64,000 nucleotides of DNA from Vandiemenella viatica (GCA_031002005.1 CM061919.1:223942739-224006738); one strand, 5' to 3'; positions 10,521 through 21,340 are shown, numbered from the stretch's first letter. The notes: generated from the letters alone by a model not told the origin. Numbers and translations are program-made.

Positions 10521-11307
10521 AAAGTCTATATACCTTGATTTACAGGAAATTGCAAAACAAACCTACCAGGTCATACTTAACCAAACTATAGCTTACTACA
10601 AATGATTCATAAAATTCCATTTAATTTTATGTTTGAGGACTGTTACTACCTCCAGAATCGTACGCTTGGTGATAAAAATACCTCTCGTATGTGGATAATT
10701 CGGTGTACAGTTTAAAAGAAATTTTCATCTTCTAGTTCTTCCACGTCAGATTATTACCAGGCCCTACTGTTTAGCTAATATAGTGATCATACTTTTTGTA
10801 TTCTTTCAGAGGTTTATGCATGACTCCGTATCAATCCCACCATTTTTAAGTGAAAACTTCTAGAGGCACATTATGCAATGTTTGGACGGGAGTATATCAA
10901 TGACTTCCAGTCACTGACATCCAATGACGTGTTGCGCGATTGATATACGTATTGGACGCTTTTTGGATGGATAAAATCTTATGATTTCGCGTCAGCAACA
11001 TGCTGTATTAGCAGTATATCTGTAGCTATAAGTATGATGTGTGGTGCTTCGACAGCACTGAAAGTGTACATTATACTTGTATCTAACATATAAAAATGAT
11101 TTTTTGGCCAATGTTCTGCATACAAACACACAGTTTTTATCCAATTTTGATGGAACTTTGCATAAATATGCTTTAAAACAATTTAAAAAACTGTTTACAT
11201 TTGATTTATAAAATCCTAAACTCTCTCCTCCTTTCTCCCCTATGTTCATACAAACCCCCAGTTTTTATCCGATTTTGATAGTACTTAGCACACGTATGCT
11301 TCAAAAC
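10521..11307. repeat. unclassified repeats with internal duplication
   Basis: The phrase 'acagtttttatccaatttt' near 11127 recurs as 'cccagtttttatccgatttt' near 11252, each followed by an aaatatgctt/gtatgcttcaaaac block, so about 125 bp is duplicated. A ggatggataaaatcttatga block near 10965 recurs near 14235. The class is unknown; such phrases are common in Helitron-like repeats. Confidence 0.4.
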
Positions 11308-11400
11308 AATGCGGTCTGGTAGCTCAGCGGTTAAAACGCTTACTTCCTAAAGTTTCTATCTCCGTTGGTTCATATCTCTTGGTAAGTAGGAATTTTTAGG
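11308..11400 (+). repeat. tRNA-like SINE head
   Basis: The stretch ggtagctcagcggttaaaac is A-box-like and gttggttcatatctc is B-box-like at the usual spacing, but the cloverleaf is not convincing. This suggests a SINE head or tRNA pseudogene rather than a functional tRNA. Confidence 0.45.
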
Positions 11401-11423
11401 AGTTATGTTTTATTACTAGCATT

Positions 11424-11462
11424 TACCCGCTGCTTCGCAGGCGTGGAACTTAACGTGTGTTC
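11424..11462 (-). mobile_element. Helitron 3' terminus
   Basis: Read on the minus strand it is cgcctgcgaagcagcggg followed by taaatgctagt. That is a stem-loop a few bases before CTAG-T, the standard Helitron 3' end. The body would extend to the right, into the inverted-repeat cluster at 11475-13500. No 5' TC end was identified. Confidence 0.65.
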
Positions 11463-11474
11463 TGCCTCCTTCCG

Positions 11475-11945
11475 AAACTGGTACTAACCTTTTGAAATTC
11501 GGATCAACTTCTTCCACAAAATGTCCTCTTTACGTTTTGCACTCTCCTTTTTCGGAAAATTGACACATATTAAATTAAAAATGCCGAAATATGAGTGCGC
11601 AACCGCGAAATATTGCCAGCACTGTCAAGTTGACACAAAAACTATCGGTACCTAAACAGTCTCGTTTTGTTATAGAGGTCTTAGATAGGTTAAAATTCGG
11701 CCTGGACACGAGGAAAAAGTTTACGGGAAATTCCTTCTGCGATTTAACCAACATTTCAAGACATTTTATTAAATTTGCAGCGCCGGCGGCATCTTAATAG
11801 CTGGGCGTCGCTCTCAAATTTTAGCATTTTTAATTTAAATTGTGGTAACTTTGCCGCAAAAGGAGAGTGCAAAACGTGAATAAAACATTATAACGAATCA
11901 GTTAATCCAAATTTCAAATGGAGTAGTTAGCGGCACCCCCCTCCC
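11475..11945. repeat. foldback element, imperfect hairpin
   Basis: The left arm (about 11475-11590) contains acgttttgcactctcctttt and aaattaaaaatgcc. The right arm (about 11818-11945) contains the complements, gcatttttaatttaaatt and aaaaggagagtgcaaaacgt. Matching continues outward through cttttgaaattcggatcaac against ttaatccaaatttcaaatgg. The arms are over 100 bp with a loop of about 230 bp. No transposase is present. Confidence 0.7.
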
Positions 11946-12439
11946 CCCCCACCCCCCGCCCTCAGAAATGCCGGGTTTATTGGAGATCGCGATTCCGCTA
12001 CAACATTAAATAATATCGTTGTAATTCTGCTGTAGTCAGTTGCAAGACATATTATTTGCAAGCAGTAATTCCATTGTAATACAGCCTGGACCATTATTTT
12101 CAACGAGAATTTAGGTTGTATGAGATTTCGTAATTCCATATGAATACAATCATATGCCGTGATTAATGACATGTATTTTTTTCTTAATAACGTCTATACA
12201 AAACCCACATTTCGAGCCTTTTTCCTTCGCCGTATCTAAAAACTGAAGTAGTTAGATTGAAATGTAGCCTGGACCATAAACAAATTTCGCCAAAGCCATC
12301 TGGAAATACACTCTGGAAAGCACATAGCTGTTTTGTTTTCAGGAGTGGTTTACTTCGCGATACACGTCATGATTAACATGGCATTCATTAAAACAGCTTA
12401 TTAGTTAACAATAATTGAATTTCTCATGCCATATGTTTT

Positions 12440-13440
12440 TGCAAGAACATTCTGGGTCAGGCTATATTTCAACCTATGACCCTTACAAAATAAACATTTC
12501 AGATACACTTAAAAACATTAAATGTATCACTAACTACATTTTTGGACAATACTACGATATCCGAGCCACCAAAATTTGATAAATGTAATGTTTTTTTTTT
12601 TTTTTTTAATGGCATTCGGCTACTGAGGCCACACAGCCAGCTGAATGTGATTCTGATTCTTTCAGTGTATTAGTTTCTCCAGTGTACATATTTGAAAGTG
12701 TAATCACAAGGACAGTACAACACAAACACGACATTCACAGACACAACACTTAACACCCATGCCCGCGGCCGGACTCGAACCGGCGACCATCGGCGCGTGG
12801 AGCTAGCACTCTAGCCCCTACGCTACCGAGGCCGGCAAATGTAATGGTTGATTCCTAAATATGTCAATGGGACAAATCGAAAGCAAAGCACAACTTTTCT
12901 GATATCTCGTTAATTAATCGAGATATCGAATGTTAAAAAACATTTATAGGTACAATTCCTTGTTCTTTTGGTGACGTTTTTCTTGTGGTCCGGGGCGTAT
13001 TTCAACCCTACGGCCAAAGCTCGTAATATTACAAAACACCTATTTGTGCATGTTCACCATGTAGTTCCTAGTGCGAATTTGTTTTCTGGTCCAAGCAGCA
13101 TGTCAACCTAACCACCTTAATTTTGAGATACGATATCTCGAGAACTAAGAGAAGTATCAAAAAATGGCATTCTTTACTTTCGATTTGTCTCGTCGAGATA
13201 TATACGAATCGATCATAAAATTTATCAAATTTCAGTAGCTCGGATATCGTAGGATTGCCCAGTTTGGGTAATGATAACATTGTCTATTTTAGGAGCATAA
13301 ATTATATCAATCAATTTTTTAATACTCCATTTTGAACTGCAACAGGGCTGAAATACTCGCAATAATAAATCCACTGTATTGCAATGTAAAGTTAGCGGTT
13401 GTGGTTAGGATGAAATGCGGCCTGGATTTCACAATCAAAT
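12440..13440. repeat. large imperfect foldback with SINE in left arm
   Basis: The left arm text tactacgatatccgagccac, aaatttgataaat and gggacaaatcgaaagcaaag (12550-12890, interrupted by a SINE) is matched on the minus strand at 13110-13260 by cctacgatatccgagctact, aaatttgataaat and gagacaaatcgaaagtaaag. Weaker similarity extends outward on both sides. Short modules around cctgga/tccagg recur in alternating orientation between 12070 and 13420. The element class is unknown; it may belong to the Helitron-ended unit at 11424. Confidence 0.6.
12591..12836 (-). repeat. tRNA-derived SINE, family 3, with 10-bp duplication
   Basis: It is flanked by perfect direct repeats AAATGTAATG (12581-12590 and 12837-12846). 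On the minus strand it starts gccggcctcggtagcgtagg, has the B box ggttcgagtccggcc, and ends gctgtgtggcctcagtagcc before an A run that appears as T at the left. This is a complete insertion with its tail and target duplication, and it splits the left arm of the 12.4-13.4 kb foldback. Confidence 0.9.
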
Positions 13441-13520
13441 TGCAGAGCCGATAAAACCCTTTAATACATATATTAGGCAATAAGTTACTTACCGTAAATA
13501 TCAAATTTCTGTTATTCTTA

Positions 13521-14230
13521 TTGAAGATTTAATATATTATGTAGCAGTTCGAATAGCTAATTCCGAAAATCGAATAATTACAGCCAAAGACAAATGCTGT
13601 ATAAACAATTCAAAGATTAGTATATTCATCTTTGGTCAAACCTGAAACGCGTCATTTCTACAGTAAATTAAATATTAGTAATGATCATTACGTTTGATTC
13701 AAGCATTCCGTTGATATACTGTAGCACAGAAAACTGAAAAACTAAATATTCGAAGTAAAAATATTAAACAGAAACATTAATTACGCTATTTGAATTTTCG
13801 TTAGATTTATGTGAAAGTAGTGCGTGTCTGAAAGTGCATAATGATCTGTAGCTCACAATTTTCCATACATATTTTTTTATTATTATTATTATTGTTTGCT
13901 CCTTCCCATGGTACATAAAAGTCATTAGCTATTTTCCCAGATTTTGACTGGCACCATTAGCTAAAAAAACGTGAAAAACACTTCCAAATTGCTGCGGTAC
14001 TTACTGCGCGATACCCGTTACAGTAAAGAGACAAACGCAGCTTGCTTACAGATATACTGTATAATAGTATAGATATGAGCTACGCCGGGACGTTTCGTGT
14101 TTCTGATTCCACATTAAACTGTAGGCCTCTGGGGAAAGGAATTGGCTTCTGACACAATACATCGGTACATCTAAGATTCGACCAACCTTCGGGTTTTGGA
14201 CCAAGTTAGATCTTAAGTCTTTAGATGGGT
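13521..14230. other. no recognised features
   Basis: AT-rich. Contains a short (att)n microsatellite near 13877-13892 and nothing else that I recognise. Confidence 0.5.
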
Positions 14231-14284
14231 GATTTTTGGATGGGTGAAATCTTACGAGTTCGCGTCACCGACATGCTAATCTTA

Positions 14285-14490
14285 CTAGCGCATCTACTTG
14301 TTGGCTCAGTGGTTAATGTGTCTGACTGGCGAACGAAACGTCCGCGGTTCGAATGCTATCTCGGTGAGTATTTTTAAAGACATTTAACCCGAGCTTGACC
14401 TCTGGAACAGATTGCTGTGTAATGTGAAGTACGCGAGAACGCTTCCGTGGTTTGGATTCCACGTTAAACTGTAGGTCTGCTGTACGTGAT
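14285..14490 (+). repeat. tRNA-like SINE, family 2
   Basis: The head ttggctcagtggttaatgtg and B box gcggttcgaatgc are tRNA-like. The downstream part, aatgtgaagtacgcg then gcttccgtggtttggattcc and acgttaaactgtaggtc, occurs reverse-complemented near 45825-45890. A shorter echo (ccacattaaactgtaggcc) lies near 14110-14128. Confidence 0.6.
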
Positions 14491-14499
14491 AGCACTATC

Positions 14500-15380
14500 G
14501 GTTTAGGTTAAGGTGGCTAAGATAGGGATGGAAAGCGCAGCCATTTAAAACGCTTCACTAGGTCATTAATACCACACGAAATATTATTATTATTTAGTAC
14601 TTCTGTACTTGATGGGCTCTTGTTACATTCTCTATCAATTAAAACTTTCAGTTATTCTCAAACGCAAGACTTACTTTCTAATAATTCCTTCTTTACATCG
14701 TATTTTGGTCATTTATCGTCCATCCGCAATATTGCGGTAAATGATTACCTATTTGTGTTTAATGATCGACGGCTATACTTTTATTTCCTTAATTCTCTCA
14801 CCAAAACATCTATACCTTTACAAAACTTATAATCTTCTCTGACTGGAATCTTTATTTATTAAAAACTTTTATCTCGCACTGTGACTGAATATATAGTTCT
14901 AAATTACTTTTACCTTTATTGTCTTCTTTAGTTGCTTACAGCAGAAGTGAATACATTCTGTGTCATATTTTGTGCTTTAGATGAATTTTAATGTCAGCCA
15001 CGTTTCGTCTTTGATCGTTCCTCTCTTTATCTAATAAAAAACGTAAACTTTACATTCTCTTATTTCTCTCATACATCAGGAAAACCTTAAATCCTCTAGC
15101 CAATACTAAACTTTTCAGGTTACAGTTAATAGACATTTATTCCCTAACTTTTTTGTACTAAGCTCAACATAACTTTTACGTAATAGATCTTTTGCGTTGG
15201 GCGTAGCCGTAACTAGTTTTATATCACTCCATTTTCTCACACTGAAAGTCATACTATTTGCATTTGAATTCCATTTATCTGCAAAAATTTCACAAGCTGC
15301 ATGATTTACAACAGTTGTTCAAAATGGCGTCTCAAAACATCAATGCAGCCATGTAATCGTCGCACAAAGTTCTGTCGTAC
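14500..15380. other. no recognised features
   Basis: AT-rich sequence with short open frames on both strands; none resembles a known family. Confidence 0.5.
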
Positions 15381-15389
15381 CCGTTCTAA

Positions 15390-15680
15390 CATCCCCTATG
15401 TCGTTTGAACAGTGTCGCCGGCAGAGAAAATTCTTGCAGGAGATCCTCTTCAGTTTCGACAGGCGTCTCGTATACGAGGCTTTTCAGATGGCCCGCAAGA
15501 AGAAATCAAGTGCTTTGGGATCAGGTGAACGTGCTGGCCATGGAACGGGATCTACTCTACGTATCCACTTTTCAGCAAATGTCTCATACAGATATTCATG
15601 AACCATCAGTCCAAAGTGAGGGTGGGCTCCATCATATTGGAACTAAATCCACTGATGGATAACAAGTAAGATATGTTCCA
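15390..15680 (-). pseudogene. DUF4817-type (Tc1/mariner-like) transposase fragment
   Basis: The minus strand reads QYDGAHPHFGLMVHEYL, then KWIRRVDPVPWPARSPD, LDFFLRAI and a stop. After a frame change it reads SLVYETPVETEEDL. This is the catalytic C-terminal half of insect transposases that usually read QQDGAPPHF, WIGRGGP, WPPRSPDLxPLDFFLWG and LVYETPVxSxEDL. The aspartates of QYDG, RSPD and LDFF are kept, but a TGA and a frameshift follow. A remnant of a related transposase lies in the element at 56047-56565. Confidence 0.75.
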
Positions 15681-15934
15681 GGAACTCTGGTAGTATCTCT
15701 GATAAACACTGTGTACAATGGTGCACTGTCAGTGACATCAGAACGATTTTCGTTTACAACTTTCTACTCAGTCGTTTCCGGACCAGCGTCCCTTACCACT
15801 AATTGACACATTAATCCAACTTCATAATTCCTGAAAGTTTGTAACATCGTCAAAGAATTACCCTCTATATGGGATATACTGCGCTTCACGCACACTCATC
15901 ACCGTTATGTACATTCTTTGGCAAAAAAGGTGGT

Positions 15935-16240
15935 GATAGACATCGGAGTCTAAATCCCTAGTTTTGACAATGTGATAACATCGGACAGTATGTCTTACCA
16001 GGAAATGTTGGGGAATATTGATGAACTAACTCCCCAATAAGAATCGTCAGTGGGCGTAGTCTTCCTATTTTATTCCAGGCATTGACTTAAGAAAATGAAT
16101 TACAGATGGCGCTGAATTTAATACCTGCCAATGGGAACGCACAATGGGCGGAGCTAACCGAGGCACTACAGTTTCTTTGGAAGACATACTGTCCGATGTC
16201 GTCACATTGTGAAAAACTAGGGACTTAGTCTCTGACAGGC
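15935..16240. mobile_element. palindromic-ended MITE
   Basis: The left end (agtctaaatccctagttttg, then aacatcggacagtatgtctt) and right end (agacatactgtccgatgt, then aaaaactagggacttagtct) are inverted repeats of about 55 bp. The interior of about 190 bp has no coding capacity. The superfamily is unknown because no clear target duplication was found. Confidence 0.7.
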
Positions 16241-16734
16241 TAGGAGGAGGGCCAATCCTACATTATCACGATTGATCAACTCAGCAACCGTTTGCTTGCT
16301 CGGTCTCAACTCTTATGAAGAAGACTTTACAGCTGGGATATCCTGGCTTCGTCCCTCCACTGAAAGCAGCGAGGAAGCCGGCAGCCATAGCAAGCCAGCT
16401 ACCACCAGAGGCTTCTCGACTTAAACGATACCAACCAGATGACCAAATACGAGTGGCAAAATCAAGCAAACCTGCCACCCCCACGGTGCGCAGCCCTCGA
16501 CAAATGGTCATCCAGTAGATCGGCGCACAGCAGGCCAACATAAAAGCAAACTGTCGTCTCCAACTGCAACGTCTCACGGTGCTGCCTTTGTTCACCTGGC
16601 CAGAACAACGAAGCATCAAGATTCTCCTGTTCTGCTCTGATGACTTTGAGGCGGTCACACGATTTCTATATCTACATATATACTCCGCAATTCACAAAAT
16701 TGTGGGTGCCAGAGGGTGCTCAGCACCAAAGCTA
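16241..16734. other. unclassified stretch, possible repeat tail
   Basis: Moderately GC-rich with no clear family match. Near 16670-16722 the text tatctacatatatactccgc followed by tgtgggtgccagagggt resembles a dispersed repeat tail I associate with orthopteroid genomes. Open frames here on both strands look fortuitous. Confidence 0.35.
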
Positions 16735-17430
16735 ATAACTGAATTGTTTAACTCGTATTTTGTAAACAAAAAAGTTGCAAGAAAGGTTAATTTAATATAT
16801 AAGTCAAGAAAGATATTGTCTAGATCAGGAAAAGAACTATTGTTTAAGACAATTGTGATGCCACATATAAGATACTGCTCCACAGTGCTTATAATGGCAA
16901 GTAAGACAGAAATCAGTAAATTGCAATCAAATATTAAGAAGGGAATCAGAGCAGTTTTAAATAAAAGACGTTCAGAAAATGTGAGCAATATCCTTAAAAT
17001 GTTGGGTTATTTATATCTTGAAAAAGTAATAGTAAGAGATGTGTTAACATATATATTTAGACTGCAAAATAATGTCTTACCCAAGTATCTAAGCTGATTG
17101 GTACAAAAAAATTGTGATGTTCATAATTATGGAACTAGACAGGTTAATCATTTTCATGTGACTCATAAACAAGGTGCTAAGGCACAAAAGACTGTTTTTT
17201 ATAAACGAATAGTTATATATAATAAATTACCGGAAGAATTAAAGGATTCTGTATCTGTTGGAATATTTAGAGAAAAAGTGGGTTCATGGCTGGAAAGCTG
17301 TGTGGCTTTGTAAAAATTATTATATTGTAGTATTTTTTGTTTGTTTTGTTTTTGTTATTATATAGTGTACATATAATTTTGTTAAATGTATTAGCCACAG
17401 GCTATTTGTGAATAAATAATAATTTCTGAA
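16735..17430 (+). pseudogene. LINE family B, C-terminal end, copy 1
   Basis: The frame reads NKKVARKVNLIYKSRKIL, then LLFKTIVMPHIRYCSTVLI, GIRAVLNKRRSENVS and LPKYLS, then a TGA at 17095-17097, then KNCDVHNYGTRQVNHFHV and IYNKLPEELKDS to a stop at 17313. This is the C-terminal region after the RT domain of jockey or I-like LINEs. The 3' end is attagccacaggctatttg followed by aataaataataa near 17428. A related copy at 29292-30965 shares coding text and 3' end. One nonsense codon is visible; the RT itself is truncated away. Confidence 0.8.
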
Positions 17431-17439
17431 CAATTGGAT

Positions 17440-17800
17440 TCTTTTTGTTAGTTATGCTCATTGTCTTGCACTTTTTACAATTTAGTGTAAGTTACCACTC
17501 AGCGCACCAAGCCAAAATAACATCCAGATCACGCTGAATTTCTAAGCAATCAGCCAAATTCCTTACTTACCTATAAATAACCGCATCATCAGCAAACAAT
17601 CTAAAAATGTTTTTCACATTGTCTCCGAGATCGTTTATAAAAATTAAGAAAAGAAGTGGTCCTATTACACTTCCTTAAGGTAAACCCGATGCAACATCTA
17701 GATTAGAAGAACTTTCTCCTTCAACGACGACATACTGAGACTGACCAGTTAGACAATCCTTGATTTCTTCAGGAAGGGTCGATCAATCACGGTATCATGC
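17440..17800 (-). pseudogene. LINE reverse transcriptase palm fragment
   Basis: The minus strand reads EEIKDCLTGQSQYVVVEGES, then NLDVASGLP, a TAA in place of the expected glutamine codon, GSVIGPLLFLIFINDLGDN, and RLFADDAVIY followed by another stop. NLADCLEIQRDLDVILAW follows. FADD holds the catalytic aspartate pair (about 17585). It is convergent with the family B end at 16735-17430 and abuts the jockey-like element at 17860, which lies on the other strand. Confidence 0.8.
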
Positions 17801-17892
17801 TGCCAGTAAGTTAAAAGCTGAAGACTGACGTTCCCGGGCAGAAGCTGGTCCAATGTTTCAAGTGAAAAAGTTTTTGGCACTACGCCAGCGAT

Positions 17893-18090
17893 TGCAGCAA
17901 CCAAGTAAGGTGCGTCCACTGGGGAGACTGTCACTACCTCGCAGAATACAAGCAGCGACGCGAGGAAGCCATCTGCTGTAACTGCGGGGATAAACACGCC
18001 TCTTCTTACAGAGGATGCAGCATGTGGAAGCAACAACGTTGCAAGAAGCCACCACCACAGCAGCGACGTGGGCTTCATACGCAGTCCGCA
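17893..18090 (+). pseudogene. jockey-like ORF1 (gag) zinc-knuckle remnant
   Basis: The plus strand reads KCVHWGDCHYLAEYKQ, then EEAICCNCGDKHASSYRGCS. The second block is a CX2CX4HX4-5C knuckle of the kind found near the end of jockey ORF1; in the first, the second cysteine is tryptophan. These knuckles bind element RNA in the ribonucleoprotein. The rest of ORF1 is missing on both sides: the sequence passes into endonuclease text within about 30 codons. Confidence 0.75.
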
Positions 18091-18099
18091 ACGAGGCTT

Positions 18100-18740
18100 C
18101 AATCCAGCAGGGTCACCCCTCGACGCAATGCTAGCAACAGGTAGAAGGGTGATTATTGGAGGAGACCTGAACTCCAAAAATCAAGCCTGGAACTCAAGGG
18201 TAAACAACACAAAAGGAGACTTGCTCCTGGCGCTAGCAGAGAGGCGCAACATACAGGTGCTTGGCCCAAAATCAGCCACACACATCCCCCACAACAGACG
18301 ATACCGACCAGATGTCCTTGACATGGCCATAGCGAAGGATATCACACGACGGATAAAACTCACAACAGTCAACGACCTGTCATCCGACCACCAACCAGTT
18401 CTGCATCAATTCAAGAACTGGATCCTACACCACACAACCGAGAGAAAATCCAAAGAAGTGGAATGGGACCAGTTCATTAGAATAGTACACGACCAAACAA
18501 GAACGACCTTTAACTTGGGGACAAAAGAAAACAACGAGGAAGCCATAAACCACTTAAACACCGTGGTAGCGGAAGCAGATAAGAGAGCTTCAACCACCAC
18601 AATCCGCCCAGCAGTCATCGATGACCTACCGCCAGATATCGAAAACATCCGGCAACTAAGAAACACGGCTCGCAAGTTATGGCAGAGATTCCGGGACCCC
18701 CAAGATAAAAGAAGATATAAACAGCTATCAGCAGAGAGGC
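18100..18740 (+). pseudogene. jockey-like ORF2, endonuclease C-terminal half
   Basis: The frame reads RRVIIGGDLNSKNQAWNSR, then DVLDMAIAKDITRRI and NDLSSDHQPVLHQF. GGDLNSKNxxW and SSDHxPV are the late motifs of the apurinic-like LINE endonuclease that nicks target DNA; the N-terminal motifs are absent. The frame continues through the linker and loses register near 18735, where the reverse transcriptase continues in another frame. A single-base indel would explain this. Confidence 0.85.
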
Positions 18741-18743
18741 CGC

Positions 18744-19976
18744 ATGATAGAACACAGGGCAGAGAAATGGGAAACCAGGATGACAACCCTCACCCTGAAC
18801 AACAGGGATGCATGGCAGCTAGTGCGCGCCATCAAGGAGCCAAAGGAGCCGAACATCGCAATAACTGGGCCAGCAGGGCCAGTCTTCCTCCCAGTGGCCA
18901 AGGCAGAGGTGCTGGCGGAATACTTCGCCAGCCAACACAGAGAAGTAGAGTACGATCTGACCGAAGCAGAAGCACGCACGGCAGACGACATCACAAACAC
19001 CGCACGCAACATCATGAGCGAACTTCCAGAGGATGAGCCCGAGCTAACCACACCAGCAGAAGTCCGGAGGATAATAAAGAAGTTGGCTTGTAACAAAGCC
19101 CCAGGAGCCGACAAGATATCTAACCTACACCTGAAGAAATTACCAACCAAAGGAATTGTGCTGCTAACTAGAATAATGAACGCATGCCTAATTCAAAGGC
19201 ACTTCCCAGACTCATGGAAAGTCGCCAAAGTGACGGTCATCCCAAAACGAGGGAAAGACAAACGAATACCATCTAACTACAGGCCAATGAGCCTACTCCC
19301 CTCCGCATCCAAGGTGCTGGAACGAGTTCTGCTTAAGCGGATTAACGACACCTTGGAAGCGGAAAAAACAATTAGAAAAGTACAGTTTGGCTTCCAAAGC
19401 AGAGTTGGAAGCGCAAGCCAGCTCCTCCGATTGACTAAAGACGTGTCAAGGGGATTCAATTACAGTAAGTCAACGGCGGCTGTGTTCTTGGACATCGAGA
19501 AGGCCTACGACAAGGTGTGGCATGCCAACCTAATCACTAAGCTAAGAACACAGACGTCCATACGACATTGCTACGTTCAGTTGATCGGAAGCTACCTGGA
19601 AAACAGAAGGTTCTTCGTGTCAGTGGAAGGGCAAAACTCCTCAACACATGCGATACCGGCCGGAATACCGCAAGGCTCTGTTCTGGCCCCAATACTTTTC
19701 TCAATTGGCGTAAACGACATACCGACACCACCGCATGTTAACATCGCGCAATTTGCTGACGATACAACGGCATACGCTACGGGCAGGAGACACGATCTGA
19801 ACATCAACCACCTGCAACACGGCCTGGACCAACTAGAGAAATGGTGTCGCATAAATAAAGTCAAGATAAACCCGACAAAGTGTGCGGCCGTCTATTTCAC
19901 ACGGAATAGACCAGAAATCAATACGAAACTGACTATCATGGGACAAGAAGTCGACTGGTCCCCAGACACAAAATAG
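18744..19976 (+). pseudogene. jockey-like ORF2, reverse transcriptase domain
   Basis: A 410-codon open stretch with the RT blocks in order: NKAPGADKISNLHLKKL, PKRGKDKRIPSNYRPMSLLP, QFGFQSRVGSASQL, AAVFLDIEKAYDKVWH (first catalytic aspartate), AGIPQGSVLAPILFS and NIAQFADDTTAY (catalytic aspartate pair, about 19750). The RT domain appears intact in its motifs. The frame ends at a TAG (19974-19976) where the normal YLGVTID block has lost about seven bases. The ATG at 18744 is only the first in this frame, not the true start. Clade jockey is inferred from motif style. Confidence 0.9.
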
Positions 19977-20323
19977 TCACCATAGACAAAAAACTACTGT
20001 TTAGGAAGCATATCCTAGATAGAAGAAGACAGGGAACCGCGATACTAAACAACCTGTTCCCTATTCTCTACAGCCAACAACTAGCAACCAAAACAAAAAT
20101 CAGAATATACAAGTCAGTCATCCTTCCCTACATCCTCTATGGATGCCAGGTGTGGGGAACGGCTTCCAAAACAAACATCGACCAACTCCAAAGACTCCAA
20201 AACCGATGCCTGCGGGTCATCCTGCACGCATCAAGGTACACACCGACAGACGCCCTACACGACCAAGCAGGCGTAAACCGGATCTACGTCGAGATCTACC
20301 GGCAAACAGAAAAATTCTATTAG
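19977..20323 (+). pseudogene. jockey-like ORF2, C-terminal domain after frameshift
   Basis: In a new frame the sequence reads VTIDKKLLFRKHI, then LFPILYSQQLATKTKI, YKSVILPYILYGCQVWG, IDQLQRLQNRCLRVI and DALHDQAGVNRIYVEI to a stop near 20321. This is the conserved post-RT domain of jockey elements. It is in the wrong frame relative to the RT because of the small deletion at about 19975. Confidence 0.85.
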
Positions 20324-20650
20324 CGAGTTGAATAAAACAGAGAACAAGATGAAAGGCTCCATACCCTTGGCACAACCAAACCAAGGCACTGGCACAAATA
20401 CAAAGTACCACTAAGCATCATATATCAGCCTGAATAGAACTGATATGACTGTAAGAAAACTGTAGGGGTTTTTCACATAAGGTCGTCTCTGACGAACCGT
20501 AGTCATGTTTTCCCCTCAATGATTAATAAAAAGTGTCCCCAAAATAACCTATCCTATACAGAGAGACACATTAAGTAGTGTTGCCCCAGCAACGGAACTT
20601 TTTACACAAACAAGCCGTTGAGGCACAGACACATAAAAAAAAACCAACAG

Positions 20651-21340
20651 AATAACAGGCTCTAGGGAAAATGTCTTAGAACAACACCTCCAACAACACT
20701 GCCTATAAAGAAATGGCAGAGACTGGTGCTGTGATGATGAACAGAGTATCATCGACACCAGAACGCTGCCATAAACACTGATCACCGCAGAAGCAAGAAG
20801 TGCCCGGCACAGAACCACGACCGCCCGAAAATTTCCAGAAGCGAACTCGGCACCTGCTACTGCACCCACAACACCTGTGCCCGACTAGTCGTTGACTATC
20901 AGGATGACAAGCTCAACGATCCAATCACTTTACTAACGAAAGTCGTCCACAATCTACCAACAAAGGATGGTTCGTCTCCTCCCTCGAGGCAGCCTTAAGC
21001 TGGGTTCCCACGGTGCATCCCTCGGCGCCTGTTAGAGGACGCCTCTCATCTTTGCCGCATATACTAGCAGGTGCGGCGCGTCTCGACCAACTGCCAGGCG
21101 GTAGAAGATGAAAGGCGCGTCCTGCCTACCACGCGCCGTAGGAACGGACCTTTAAGTGGCTGACCATCTTGAAGGAAGTAGCTCAGTGGCATGCCACCCA
21201 AAAAAGAAAGAACAGTTGCCAACCGACAAGATACACCAACAGAAAAGATACGTACAGTTGAAGATAATTGGAGTAAACGTCTAAGAACAAAGCTTCCACC
21301 TGAACTGCTAAAAGCGAGTAGTAATTGGCACGGATGATTA
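20651..21340 (+). repeat. possible 5' part of a retroelement, with short ORF
   Basis: GC-rich block after the A run of the previous element. It contains a 48-codon frame (21191-21337) beginning MPPKKERTVANR, basic and rich in lysine and threonine, like the start of a LINE ORF1. An upstream stretch reads CARLVVDYQDDKLND. I do not recognise a specific family. A run of T follows at 21361-21370. Confidence 0.3.

Larger units (their letters stand above)
17860..20650 (+). mobile_element. jockey-like LINE, most complete retroelement here
   Basis: In order: a gag zinc-knuckle remnant, the C-terminal half of the apurinic-type endonuclease, a long reverse transcriptase, the C-terminal domain and a 3' region ending in gccgttgaggcacagacac and an A run (about 20635-20645). 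The same 3' end is found at 36660-36818. A deletion joins gag directly to mid-endonuclease. GC is clearly higher than the neighbours across the coding part. The element is inactive because of that deletion and two frame breaks (near 18735 and 19975). The 5' boundary is uncertain. Confidence 0.85.

Noticed and set aside
11308..11400. Possible tRNA gene
   Set aside because: A- and B-box-like strings are present but the arms do not pair well and there is no acceptor-stem match; more likely a SINE head.
14285..14360. Possible tRNA gene
   Set aside because: The B box is good but the sequence is followed by a repeat body that recurs at 45825-45890, so it is a SINE.
14620..14832. Possible minus-strand LINE C-terminal fragment
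   Set aside because: A few residues resemble YDVQKELxLESL, but the match is too weak and short.
16281..16658. 125-codon minus-strand frame
   Set aside because: GC-rich stretch open on both strands, no recognisable domain, no element context.
17749..18177. 142-codon minus-strand frame
   Set aside because: It lies opposite the gag knuckle and endonuclease remnants, which are supported on the plus strand, and has no family text.
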